64,000 nt of DNA from Stomoxys calcitrans. Its lineage: Eukaryota; Arthropoda; Insecta; Diptera; Muscidae. The stretch is taken from the NCBI RefSeq assembly GCF_963082655.1, contig NC_081554.1, positions 39,516,354 to 39,580,353 on the forward strand. Direction: 5' to 3'. Within the stretch, counting starts at the first letter, position 1. Every line of letters starts with the position of its first letter. The translations under genes were made by a program, and so were the position numbers. Below the pieces are notes generated by a model, which was not told the DNA's origin, searched no databases, and saw only the letters and a list, made by a program, of their open reading frames with translations. Below, in pieces: positions 23,255-34,014 of the stretch.

Positions 23255-24180
23255 AGCGAAATTGGGCAAATACCTGGGTATTTACCCATTTATACCCAAA
23301 AGTTGGGTATTTATAATTTTGCAGATAGCCTGGGTATAAAAATATTTTTTCAAAAATTTTTTGATAATTTCGTATTCTTTGTATATAAACCTGATCTTCC
23401 GATCTCATAAAATCTGATTTTAGTTATATAAAGCCGCTATATAGACCGATCTTCAGACTTAAAGCCTTGAGGTAATTTTTCATCCGATTTCTATGAAATT
23501 TGGCTCAGTGAGTTCTGTGAAGTGCGATTCTGATCGGACTATATTTGGATATAGCTGCCCTTAGACCGACCACCCGATCCCAATATAATGCCCTTTATTC
23601 AGTTGGTCATAAACGAACCATTTATTACCCGAATTCGATGGCACAATGTTTTCTGGTAAACCCCTACCCATTCCAGTCAAATGTGGTACCGATCGGACCA
23701 TAATTGGATATAGCTGCCATATATACCGATCTCCCGATATTGTGTAATGAGCCTATCAAAGGAGCATTTATCATCCTATTTCGATGAAATTTGGCACAGC
23801 GAGTTCCGGTACCCCTCTAACCCTTTCTGTTGAATATCGGACCATATAGACCGATCTCTCGAAATAGAGTGCTGCGCCCATAAATCGGGAATTTTTCATC
23901 CGATTTTGATGAATTTTGAAACTGGGCGTTTTGGCAACCCTCTAAACCTTTTGGTTGAATATCGTCCACATTGGGCGATATAGGGAATGTGGACCAAGTA
24001 CTCTACACAATGTTCTATACAATACTCTATATTCCGAAATCGGTCTATTTGGCAGCTATATTCAAATATGGTCCGATCTGGACGATATTCAACAAAAAGG
24101 TTTAGAGGGGTATCGGAACTCGCTTTGTTAAATTTGAAAAATGCTATTTACCCGGTAGAAACCCACCTCTATGCATGAAA
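23255..24180. repeat. Muscid repeat family C with GGGTATTTACCC ends
   Basis: Starts with AATACCTGGGTATTTACCCA and a second GTTGGGTATTTATA word, continues through diverged modules (ATAGCTGCCATATATACCGA, TTTCGATGAAATTTGGCACA), and ends with TATTTACCCGGTAGAAACCC near 24165. A similar end word occurs near 56705. Module spacing is irregular (120-160 bp) because of indels. Confidence 0.6.
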
Positions 24181-24815
24181 AATTGGCTTGCGCTTTCGTC
24201 CCACCTTACTCGGCTATGAGCCGGTACCTAAACAATGTCATCCTCAAAGATGGCATTAGTCTCCTTCCTACACTCCAAAACTGTTCATGACCTTACCTTC
24301 CTGGTTGTTATAACCCTGATGGTTAGTTTACTGTCTGTAAAGATATTGATACTCGACGTTCTCAAACCAACCAGCTCACGCATTCTGTGAGCACTGGGTT
24401 CTCCGCCTGCAGAATCGTATTTTGGTCAGGCAGTCGTAAAAAGATTTCAGTCACAGGGTCCTGAACTTCTAGATGTCAAAATGGGAGTGTCAATTCAAGT
24501 ACCAGCCGCTTACAGGAGTGCCTCGCACTCGACCTCCCAGAAAACCCTGAAAGGGTTCTCTATCCGTTCAAAATTACGTCTTTCCATTAAATTTCTTTAC
24601 CATTTCACCGTGTGCCACCTAACAGTCTACCTTGAGCTATTGTGTTGAAATTGTATCCAGAGATTGCAAAATCGTGATAATCACCGCCAGATAAACGATA
24701 CACCTATCAAAAAAGTCTATATGCCTATTTGATTTCTAAAAGCTCAAGAAAGACCCCTGTGCAACTATACATCTAGGACCCATCTGTAAATATCGAGAGT
24801 CCATAAAAAGAGCAA
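24181..24815 (-). mobile_element. LINE fragment, RNase H region (family 2)
   Basis: The minus strand encodes, across frameshifts, the RNase H start IFTDGS (near 24790), then TEIFLRLPDQNTILQAE and SSINIFTDSKLTIR (near 24345). These correspond residue for residue to IEIWLRLPDHNTVLQAE and SSMNIFTDSKLAIR in the copy at 43845-44932, so both belong to one LINE family. No continuous frame survives. Confidence 0.75.
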
Positions 24816-24821
24816 CAGATT

Positions 24822-25066
24822 AAATCCCCCTTTAAGGAGAACTTAATCAATGTCACAAAAAAGGAATGACATACATGAAATGTTGGGTCGTCGCTGCCAC
24901 ACAGCTGTTCGTCACCTTTGGTTACGATTAAAGTCAGTTACGAGTAGAATTGAGAAGCGTCCGAACACCGAGGAGCACCAGTTCCTGGATAGCACTCATT
25001 GATTTGTGAGAAATTTCTTAGTGGAATGTTCATGGGAAAATTTTCATCATTTCGAATTCGACGAGA
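24822..25066 (+). repeat. ~245-bp dispersed duplicate, copy 2
   Basis: Second copy of 21225-21470, same orientation. It carries a short extra piece (GAGTAGAATTGAGAAGCG) before CGTCCGAACACCGAGGAGCA. The SINE-1 tail words at the right end are again present. Confidence 0.6.
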
Positions 25067-26245
25067 ATCCGTACGTATTGCGAAAGCCATCTAGGAAATC
25101 GGTGTGCACACTTTAAAATGATCGGTTGATAATTGATTTCTAAGAAATTCACCTGTGATCAAAGGAGACATCAGAAAAGCTTACGCTGCAAATTTTTTGA
25201 GGTTCGGTTAACAAGTGTCCAAATTTTTGACGAACTAGTCAAAATCGGACGTACATATATATGAGAGAGCTACATCTAAATCTGAACCGGTTTAGACCAA
25301 AGTCCGTACAGATAGTAAAATACGATAACACATCATTAAATAATACATTGTACAAAATTTTGAGAAAACCCATTCTGAAGGACACTGACAAAGGCTCTAA
25401 AAGTGAAAATCGGGTGATACATATATGTGGCACCTGAACCGATTTCAATGAAATTCAGCAACAATGTTTGGAGTCATAAGAGAATCCTTTGTGCAAAATT
25501 TCCTGAGAATCTGTTAACAAAATTTTGAGAAAATCAATTCAGAGGTACGCTGACAGATCCTTTGAAAATCGGGTGATACACCTATGTGAGAGATATATCC
25601 AAACCTGAACCGATTTCAGTGAAATTCAGCAGCAATGTTTGGAGCCTTAATCATTTGTGCCAAATTTCATGGGAATCTGTTAACAAATGACCAAATAATT
25701 GCAATATTGGTTCAAATCACATGAACCCATATGTGGGAGCCATATCCAAATCTGAATCGATTTTGCCAAAAATCAGCACGGTAGTTGTAAAAGAAAGCGT
25801 TGTGCGAAATTTTGAGAAGATCGGTTTTTAAATGCGCTTGCAAAGGATTTAGAAGTGAAAATAAGACAATACATGAACATATATGGAAGCTTTATCTAAA
25901 TCTGAACTGATTTTAATCAAATTCACCAGTAAAGTCCAGAGTCATAACGAACGTCATCGTGCAAAATTTCATGATTATTGGTTGACAAATGACGTTGTTA
26001 AAGCTAAATTTGTCCAAAACGGACGAACATATATATGGGAGCTAAATCTGAAGGGATTTCTTCCAATTTCGATAGGGTCAGTCTCCCTAAAAAGATAGCT
26101 CTGCGAAATTTTAAGACGATGGGATGAAAATTGCGTCCTGTCTGTGAATCTAGAAGTGATTCTTAGCTTTTTTCCTTCTGGGTGTTCCAAACAAATGTAC
26201 TAAGTTATAATACCCTGCACCACATTAGTGGTGTTGGGAATAACA
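25067..26245 (-). repeat. Family-B muscid repeat, reversed
   Basis: Modules with CATATATGTGGCACCTGAACC, GAGATATATCCAAACCTGAAC, GAGCCATATCCAAATCTGAA and GAAGCTTTATCTAAATCTGA, plus repeated CAAAATTTCATG and GAATCTGTTAACAAA words. The copy closes with TAATACCCTGCACCACATTA near 26210. The reading frames over it are repeat artefacts. Confidence 0.65.
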
Positions 26246-28395
26246 AGTAAAAGCGTGCTAAGTTCGGCCGCGCAGAATTTTATATACCCTCCACCATGGA
26301 TCGCATTTGTCAAGTTCTTTGAATGACATTTTCAAATACATATGAATTATATCAAGTTATTGAACGATATGGGCCCTGCTAGTCATGGCTGTTAGGAGTC
26401 ATAGAAAAAAACCACCTCCTAAATTTCAGTCAAATCGAATAGTAATTGCGCCCTCTAGAGGCTCAATATCAAACTGGGAGATCGGTTTATGTGGCAGCTA
26501 TATGAGGTTATATACCGATTTAGATCATACTTGGAACAGTTGTTGGAAGTCATACCAAAAAGAAGTATGCAAAATTTCAACCATATTGCATTAGAATTGC
26601 GTCCTCTAGAAGCCCAAGAAATCTAATCGGGAAAACGGTTTATATGGCGGCTATATCAGGTTATGGACTGATTTAGACCATACTTGGCACAGTTGTTGGG
26701 AGTCAAAATAATACACTTCATGCTAAATTTCGGTCAAATCGGATAAGAATTGCGCCCTCTAGAAGCTCAAGAAGTCAAGACCCAAGATCGGTTTATATGG
26801 CAGCTATTTCAGGTTATGAACCGATTTAGACCGTATTTGAAACAATTGTTGGAAGTCATACCAAAACGACATAAGCAAAATTTTACGCCCTCTAGAAACT
26901 CAAGAAATATAATCGGGAAAACGGTTTATATGGCGGCTATATCAGAATATGGACTGATTTAGACCACTTGGCACAGTTGTTGGGAGTCATTCGAAAATAC
27001 CACATGCAAAGTTTCAGCCAAATCGGATAAGAATTACGCCCTCTAGAAGCCCAAAAAGTCAAGAAACCATTCTTGAAACCACTGTTGGGAGTTCTTCCAA
27101 AACACTTCATGCAAAATTTCAACCAAATCGGATAAGAATTGCGCCGAAGGCTCCAGAAGTCCAGACCCAAGGTCGGTTTATGTGGCAGCTATATCAGGTT
27201 ATCAACCGATTTAGACCATACGTAGTACAGTCGTTTGAAGTAATACTAAAACGACATATGCAAAATTTCATTTCAGTCAAAATAAAATACTTCATGCAAA
27301 ATTTCGGCCAAATCTGATAAGAAATGCGCCCTCTAGAAGCCCAAGAAGTCTAGTCGGGGGATCGGTTTATATGGGAGCTGTATCAAGCTATTGGTCGATT
27401 CTGACCATATTAGACATTAGACACGTATGTTGAAGGTCATGAGAGAAGCCGATGTACAAAATTTCTTCCAAATCGGATAAGAATATCGCCCTCTAGAAGC
27501 CCAAGAAGTCTAGTCGGGGGATCGGTTTATATGGCCGCTTAATCAAGTTATGGACTGATTTAAACCACACTTGGCACAGTCGTTGGAAGTATTTAATACC
27601 AAAACACCAGGTGCAAAATTTCAGCTAAATCGGATAAGAATTGCGCAGTCTAGAAGCTCCAGAAGTCAAGACCCAAGGGCTTTTTATATGGCAGCTATAT
27701 CAGGTTATGGACTGATTTAGACCATACTTGAAACAGGTGTTGGAAGTCATACCAAAACACCAGGTACAAAATTTCAGGAGAATTGGAAGCTCAAGAAGTC
27801 AAGACCCAAGTTCGGTTTATATGGCAGCTATATCAAAACATGGACCGATTTGGCCCATTTGTAATCCCAACCGACCTACACTAATAGGAAGTGCAAAATT
27901 TCAAGCATCTAGCTATACTCCTTCGAATGTTAGCGTGGTGGACGGACGGACATGTCTAGATCGACTTAAAATGTCATGACGATGAAGAATATATATACTT
28001 TATGGAGTCTTAGACGCATATTTCGAGGTGTTACAAACGAAATAACTTTTATACCCTCCACCATCCTATGGTGGAGGGTATAAAAGTAGATATCCTACCC
28101 AAGTTCGGTTTATATGGCAGCTATATCAAAACATGGACCGATTTGGCCCATTTACAATCCCAACCGACCTACACTAATATGAAGTGCAAAATTTCAAGCT
28201 TCTAGCTGTACTTCTTCGTAGCGTGCTTTCGACAGATAGACGGACGGACATGTCTAGATCGACTTAAAATGTCGTGACGATCAAAAATATATACACTTTA
28301 TGGAGTCTTAGACGTATATTTCAAGGTTTTTCAAACGGAATGACAAAATTAGTATACCCCCTATCCTATGGTGGAGGGTATAAGAATAGATATCC
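26246..28395 (+). repeat. Muscid repeat family A, longest copy, with duplicated end
   Basis: Left end AAGTAAAAGCGTGCTAAGTTC, then TATACCCTCCACCATGGATCG. About nine modules follow. CGGTTTA landmarks at 26483, 26636 and 26789 are exactly 153 bp apart, and later ones are disturbed by deletions. The right end is GTTACAAACGAAATAAC and a 39-bp palindrome at 28047-28085. The last ~300 bp are repeated once more to 28385, each time followed by TAGATATCCTAC. The inverted TACCCTCCACCAT at both ends resembles terminal inverted repeats. Confidence 0.75.
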
Positions 28396-28611
28396 TACAG
28401 TATTGATAGTGATTTAACTTCGTTTTTTTTTTTTTGTGAAAACTATGATTCATGATGATTCACAATAAATTGAATCAATTCCTCAATACCGTAGGGTATC
28501 AATTTTTCTTTCCGTGCAGAATTGGGATATATCCTATTAGGATAGGTCATATCGGAAGACTATGTTCTTAACATACTAACTTGGGTAGTTTTAGTCCATT
28601 GTGATATTACA

Positions 28612-28712
28612 GTAGCGATAGACCAGGCCTCTGTTGGGAAGCGAACCCACGACCCGCGCACTGGTAATACGATCACGCCATTAATTCGGCTATCGGAGCG
28701 ATCAACAAATTT
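28612..28712 (-). mobile_element. tRNA-like SINE remnant (family 2)
   Basis: On the minus strand GCTCCGATAGCCGAATTAATGG resembles a tRNA 5' half with a box-A-like TAGCCGAATTAATGG. About 40 bp on, GTGGGTTCGCTTCCCAAC matches a pol III box B with one or two changes. Anticodon-arm pairing is not tRNA-like enough to call a functional tRNA. Distinct in sequence from SINE family 1. Confidence 0.55.
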
Positions 28713-30094
28713 ATTTACTAAGTTTAAAATCAATAACTTACCAAATATTTTCGGCGAATTGGTTGCTTTTTCTCATATAATTTATAGGTAATGCCTTGTG
28801 GGAGATTTTGGTGTTGATTTTCAACTGTGTACTTTTACTTGAAAGATATTTTGTCTTGAAAATATGTTCGTTGTTTTATATTAAAATCAGGTATTATTCA
28901 ATACTATTGATTTCTGTTAAATATTTTAATTCTTTCATTAGATTGTTTTGAATTAAGAAACTTAAGACTGGAATCGAATCTCAAAATGGCACATTAGCTT
29001 TATTGTATTAATACCTTTTAGGTTTTTAATTATTGTTAATTTTGTTTTTCCTCTAATTTCTTGCAGTGTATTCTAGTATTGTATACAACATTCATTATCA
29101 TTTTGCATTTGGCATTTTTTCACCTCATTGAAGAAGAACATCGTCATTGTATTCCTCTTATCCTATTATTATTATTACTGTTATTATTTGCTTATAAGTT
29201 TATATGACTCTTATTAACATTTTACTTATCGGGAAGAGAGGAAGAGAGAGCACTTGATGCTTTTGCTATTAGCTAGCTCATTTATTAACTAACTTATATC
29301 TTTTTGCACTTTGTCTTATTGAGAATGTATTTCATTATTCAACAGGTCACGTTTTCTAAAACGTTTTTTTTTATCTAATTGCACATAGTTTCGTAAGCCT
29401 TATAAGTGTGTACACATATTATTTAAACGAATTTTATTGGCCACATCACTGCGAATTATTATATTTGGTTGTTTTTTATTTGATCACTCAAAAAAATTCT
29501 TGCAAAAACGCTTTATTTTGGAATTTCAATTAAAATCACTTCTTGAATATTTAAAAATTTTCCGTGCAGTTAAACGAAAGAACACATCCGTTTCGCTGCG
29601 AGTTTCAATTGTAAATGCTCTCATAGAGGTTAAGACGGCGTTGCTCTGAGTAGTTTGCAGTTGTCGCAAAATACTTTCGCAGCCACCAACCCCACACCAC
29701 CATTGAATTCCACTGCAATGTTCTGACCATTTGTGTAACTTGCAACCCCCACAAAAGCCCCTTACACTTTCAATTGTTACATTCACTCGCCGGCTTAATC
29801 CATTGACTGGCATAGGTCTTTGCGAGCGTTGTTGTAGAACATGTTCAGAGCTTTGCGTTGGCACGAAGCTTTTTCCAGAGAACTCTCTTTAGCTCTGGCT
29901 CTTAGAACGTATTTACGTTGTATATTAAACTCGCACGTTATGCTAAACGTTTTGTTTACCAATGCCGCTATCAAGCAACGGTCTTCCCTTTTTTTACATC
30001 AGTATTGAGTGCGAGTGTGTAACACATTACACGAATCATAGTTACATATACAGGGGTACTCTACAGCATAGTCGTATATATCTGTTACATAGTG
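28713..30094. other. Largest repeat-poor stretch of the left half
   Basis: No muscid repeat word, SINE or LINE signature is seen over about 1.4 kb. The sequence at 29540-29960 is noticeably richer in G+C. It contains a 112-codon minus-strand frame (29526-29864) with Cys/Gly/Arg content but no recognisable domain. This could be a promoter, untranslated exon or conserved non-coding DNA of a gene outside the window. Confidence 0.4.
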
Positions 30095-30775
30095 GCACAT
30101 GAGACTCACTCTGATGTTCTCATCCGCTAAATCAGATAAGTTCTCAAAGACATGAAAACCTAAAGTGGAACTCCTGCCTGCCTGCCAGTGTCGGACACAC
30201 AACAGATCTTCTATAGTCTCTTCTTCCCCGAGACTACAAAAGATCTGTTGATCTTCTGCAAAATCTGTGAGATTCTGCAAAAGTCGTTACTTGCAACCTT
30301 CAGCATGTCAACATATTAACCGATTAGACATAGAGCTATCATGACTGAGACGTCTCTTCTGGCCGGCGACAGCAAAGCGTTAGACCTTTAGAAGTCTAGA
30401 TTGGGCCACATAATTTTGGAGAGTTCACAACCCGCACTTTGTGACCATCTGTCATTTGTTGCCCTTTTGGTCTAATCCTGAAAACGTATCTTACATGTCG
30501 CTAGAGGCATACCCACAGATTCCAGTTCCACTGGAATATGTTAGGCAATTTAGTCTAGCAAGCTCGTGTGCTCCTCAAATCCCTGATACATCTCTCTGCC
30601 ACGGCACCCAGAAGAGATTAATTTTGAACGGTTCGGCCATCTCTCTGAGAAATTAGCGACTGCCGAGGACGGTTTTTGAATTCAGAAATATTGTATGTTC
30701 CCCGGATAATTGATGTCTGCCTGGCTGTCTGAGAAGATATTTATGCCAATCGTTGCCATGACATTATAAAGGCTT
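30095..30775 (-). mobile_element. LINE fragment, C-terminal region (family 1)
   Basis: Minus strand encodes EEETIEDLLCVRHWQAGRSS and FHVFENLSDLADENIR, matching EENTIEHLLCVCPALAVRR and HFFENLSDLADVNIR at 18006-18293. One of the Cys positions is changed. Upstream in reverse, remnants of the RNase H C-terminus follow to about 30770. Neither RT nor 5' part is present. Confidence 0.75.
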
Positions 30776-30779
30776 TTTC

Positions 30780-31010
30780 AATAGGGTCTTGAGAACTCGT
30801 GAACGCACTCTCACACTTACATTTTTGGGTATGGGTACCAAATGAAAGGTATTGTCGAGTAGACTACGAATATGCAAAAACACATCTAAAAATTTGACCC
30901 GGGAAGGACCTAAGGGTCTTGAGAACAGGTAACATAGGCAATATGGATATCAAATGAAAGGTACGAAGAAGTAGATTGCGACAGATATGCAAAAAATTAA
31001 TCAATCTTTG
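30780..31010 (+). repeat. Family-D repeat fragment
   Basis: Words GGTACCAAATGAAAGGTATT, AGTAGACTACGAATATG and CAATATGGATATCAAATGAA repeat about 120 bp apart, matching the family at 9785-11400. Confidence 0.6.
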
Positions 31011-31364
31011 AAAGAAAGAATTTTTTTTTTAAATAATCGCTCGATATTAACAAATTGCAAAATTCCCGTAGTTCCTTCTCGGGTCCAATTTTTATGAATG
31101 TTTTATTATATTCTTAATCTGCTCGACAATACTTTTCAATTGATTCCCATATTGCCTGTGTTGGTCCATTCCCCCGAGGGTGGTATTTGACCCCTCGGAG
31201 GCCCAAAGGCTTTTGCGTCAAAAACGGACTACCGATCCGTGTTCCTGGGGTCAACCCACATCTACATATTAAATTTCAGCGAAATCGGTGCTGCGCGCTA
31301 TAAAGTGCATTTTTGCCAATCATCTGCCACTGTCAATTTATTCAGTAAACTCAAGCTTTTCATC

Positions 31365-31503
31365 ATGGTAAACTACACGAACGAGCTACCTCTGCAAATC
31401 ATGAAAATGTACTACCGAAATTCGGAGTTGGTGATCGCTACTTTAAGAGCGCAATGAAAGCAAAATCATTTTCAGTGATGAAGCTCATTATGCCCACAAC
31501 CAT
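31365..31503 (+). mobile_element. Mariner-like transposase relic, N-terminus fused to FSDEAH
   Basis: From 31364 the plus strand encodes MVNYTNELPLQIMKMYYRNS and ELVIATLRA, typical of the first helix-turn-helix of a mariner-like transposase. A stop follows, and within a few codons another frame gives KIIFSDEAHY, the first catalytic Asp motif. About 120 residues expected in between are missing. It is cut off on the right by a foldback repeat. Confidence 0.65.
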
Positions 31504-31890
31504 AGGATGGGGGTATACTAATCTAGTCATTCCGTTTGAAACACCTCGAAATATTCCTCTAAGACCCCATAAAGTATGTATATTCCTGAAATCAAATCGG
31601 GAGATCGGTTCATATGGGAGCTATATCTAAGTCTGAACCGATATTGCCCATTTGCAGTCCCCAACGACCTACATCAATATTAAGAATCTGTGCAAAATTT
31701 CAAGCGGCTGGCTTTACGCGTTCGACCTCTTTCGTGATTTCCACAGACGGACGGACGGACATGGCTAGATCGACTCAGATCGTCGAGAGGATCAAGAATA
31801 AACATACTTTATGGGGTCTTAGACGAATATTTCGAGGTGTTACAAACGGAATGTCTAGATTAGTATACCCCCATCCTGTGGTGGTGGGTA
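31504..31890. repeat. Foldback form of the family-A repeat
   Basis: 31504-31588 (AGGATGGGGGTATACTAATC through GACCCCATAAAGTATGT) is inverted at 31792-31877 with about 5 mismatches in 85 bp. The ~200-bp centre holds one plus-orientation family-A module with the ACAGACGGACGGACGGACAT block. The two right-hand ends of the family face each other. Confidence 0.7.
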
Positions 31891-31899
31891 TGAAAACAA

Positions 31900-32230
31900 A
31901 ACAAAGTCGTAAGTTAAAGTAAACGCTTTTTATAGACTTAAGAACTCCGATCAAGAGATTGGTTTATATGGGAACTATATCAGGGTATAGACCGATTTGG
32001 ACCATACTTGTGGTAGTTAATAGATATCCTAATGAAAAATTTCAGACAGTTCGGCTAATAATTGCGATCTCTGGAGGCTCAAGAAGTTAAATCGGGAAAT
32101 CGATATCTATGAGATCTATATCGGATTATAGATCAATTTGTACCATACTCCACTTTTTTCTTTATTACACTCAAATATACCTCTGTGCAAAATTTTAGAG
32201 CTCTATGTTAACTATGCACACTAAGAGGCA
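31900..32230 (+). repeat. Family-A repeat fragment
   Basis: Words GATTGGTTTATATGGGAACT, ATAGACCGATTTGGACCATAC and GGCTCAAGAAGTTAAATCGG are family-A modules. The copy fades at about 32215. Confidence 0.6.
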
Positions 32231-32761
32231 ACGAAACACTTTGCGAAGGAGCCCAGAGCCAAAATTGAACAGGAAACAGCGACCGTTTCAGCGTTTCGAC
32301 AGATACAAACGTGCCCGGGGTGGCCATATGAACGAAATCGAGTTGCCTTCGTAAATATTTTAATTGTACTTCAATGATTAGTATTTTACTTAAAAAAGTT
32401 TCAAGTCCTTGTTGGAAAACCCGAAATATATACTGATCTCCTGATTTGACAGCCTAAGAACATAGCCTCAGTTTCCCTCCCTTTCGATGAAATTGAGAAC
32501 GCGATAGCGATATTTAGCTTAAATTAGAAGAGGATGACACCAGCTATATTAGATATCTAGGATTCGGCGGTGGCAACCTTGTTACCCATTGTGATTCCTC
32601 AATGGCCATTCTCAGTTAGAGGAACGGCTTTATCAAGGTGCCTTTCCGTATCACTTTAATGGCAAAAAAAAGGCTCCATATCCGTCTGGATTAAGTGCTC
32701 TTAACTTCTCCTATGTCTGAAAAATAAGAACTCCAGTATCTTGTTCCTACTACTACTAAAT
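32231..32761. other. Non-coding stretch, nothing recognised
   Basis: No repeat family or domain identified. Plus-strand words near 32590-32690 are more balanced in composition, but I find no frame of useful length. Confidence 0.35.
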
Positions 32762-33022
32762 TTCCCATGAACATTCAATAAAGGGACAAGGGTTATTTTT
32801 CTCATATAATGAGTGCAGTCCTATTAATATTTAAGCTCAATGATAAGGGGCCTTGGTGTAGAAGTTGTAACATAGCAGGATGCAACACAAATGTATCCAG
32901 CATTAGTAAGTGGAAAACCACAGCCGAAAACTTTCTGATGTTCATGTCGGGGTTTGAACGGAGACGTTCGGCATCACAGGCGAACATGCTGACCCCTGCG
33001 CCTCGTTGGCCTCCAGTGCCGC
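32762..33022 (-). mobile_element. SINE family 1, diverged copy
   Basis: Tail CCCATGAACATTCAATAAAG, body AATATTTAAGCTCAATGATA and head GGCGAACATGCTGACCCCTG with a box-B-like GGGGTTTGAAC are in the family order but strongly diverged; the internal TATAGCCGAGTCCGAAC block is lost. Open frames on both strands here are incidental. Confidence 0.65.
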
Positions 33023-33292
33023 CTGTATGGGAGATAAATCCCAGTGAAAAAACTAGTAAGGCCTGCTTAAATCAGACCTGATAACAACGCTTCAAAGCCT
33101 TCTAATGAGAGGACCGTATAAAGCTTCCGAGAGGACTACTTTGCAACCTCTACCGTCTTTATGTATTCCTTCTGAAGTCCTTCATAAAATACTTGTGATG
33201 TATTTTTTTTTTGAGCAATAATTCTGTCCTTCTTAAGGCCATTTATTTATAGTAAAAGGCAAGTACTAAACTGGCAATGTCAGTCAGTGTAC

Positions 33293-33498
33293 AAAAGATA
33301 TAAACATGGAATTCGGATACAAGGCCTCTCGTATGCAAAACAAGGAATGATATCAGGCCTCGAAGTCGTCGCCTTTTCCCGCTGGGATGTTTATTAAAAG
33401 ATATAAACATGGAAATCGGAGACCGGGCCTCTCGTATGCAAAACAATAAATGATATCAGTCCTCGAAGTCACCGCCTTTTCCCGCTGGGATATTTATT
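33293..33498 (+). repeat. 103-bp tandem duplication
   Basis: AAAAGATATAAACATGGA through CCCGCTGGGATGTTTATT occurs at 33293 and again at 33396, a 103-bp period with about 10 differences. It lies immediately 3' (minus-strand sense) of a reverse-transcriptase fragment and may be a duplicated piece of the same element. Confidence 0.75.
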
Positions 33499-33499
33499 T

Positions 33500-33722
33500 A
33501 TTAAAGGCGCTCTCAATTTCCAGAAACGTCAGTAGAGTGAATTCCTTAACCCGAAGAGCCCTCTTCAGGTGACGCACGATACTATAAAGAGCAGTATCGA
33601 TAGACGTGTCCTTGATTATTTCGTATCGGCGGAATCCTCTTCAAGGATCCAAGGAGAAGATCCATGCACTCTATTTGAAAAGTCTCCGCTCTCCCACTGC
33701 CACTCCTCCAAGATCATAATAC
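33500..33722 (-). mobile_element. Reverse-transcriptase fragment of another LINE
   Basis: On the minus strand DTALYSIVRHLKRALRVKEF then TLLTFLEIESAFNN corresponds to the RT stretch leading into catalytic motif A, normally FLDIEGAFDNV. The catalytic Asp of motif A is Glu here. The piece is only about 70 codons long and does not overlap the RT regions present in the other copies, so its family cannot be linked with them. Confidence 0.65.
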
Positions 33723-34014
33723 ATTAAAGTATATATACATTAGAGTTATATAAGCTGACTTACACTGAGCCTTAAGGAAGCTCAATTTTATTATATCTAT
33801 ACTCAGAGCTATTTGTTCGAAAAAAAACAGCAAAAATCTTTGCTGTAACAGCAGAAAGTTTGCTGAAAATGAAAAGCACTAGTTATTTTCTAAAACAACA
33901 AACATAACTTAGTATCAGCAGAAAGTTTCTGGTTTCTGGGGAAAAATTTCTTAAAATTTGTCATAGATCTCGATTTAGCCTACCGCTTGGTGTATGTTTT
34001 TTGCACTTACACAA
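33723..34014. other. Non-coding stretch with a small self-complementary word
   Basis: Contains ATCTTTGCTGTAACAGCAGAAAG near 33835 and a partner CAGCAGAAAGTTTCTGG near 33916, similar to a word near 23205. Otherwise nothing recognised. Confidence 0.35.

Noticed and set aside
28612..28712. A functional tRNA gene
   Set aside because: Box A and box B words exist, but the cloverleaf does not close and box B has mismatches.
29526..29864. 112-codon minus-strand frame as a gene
   Set aside because: No family resemblance and no promoter or splice support. Reported only as part of an unusual island.
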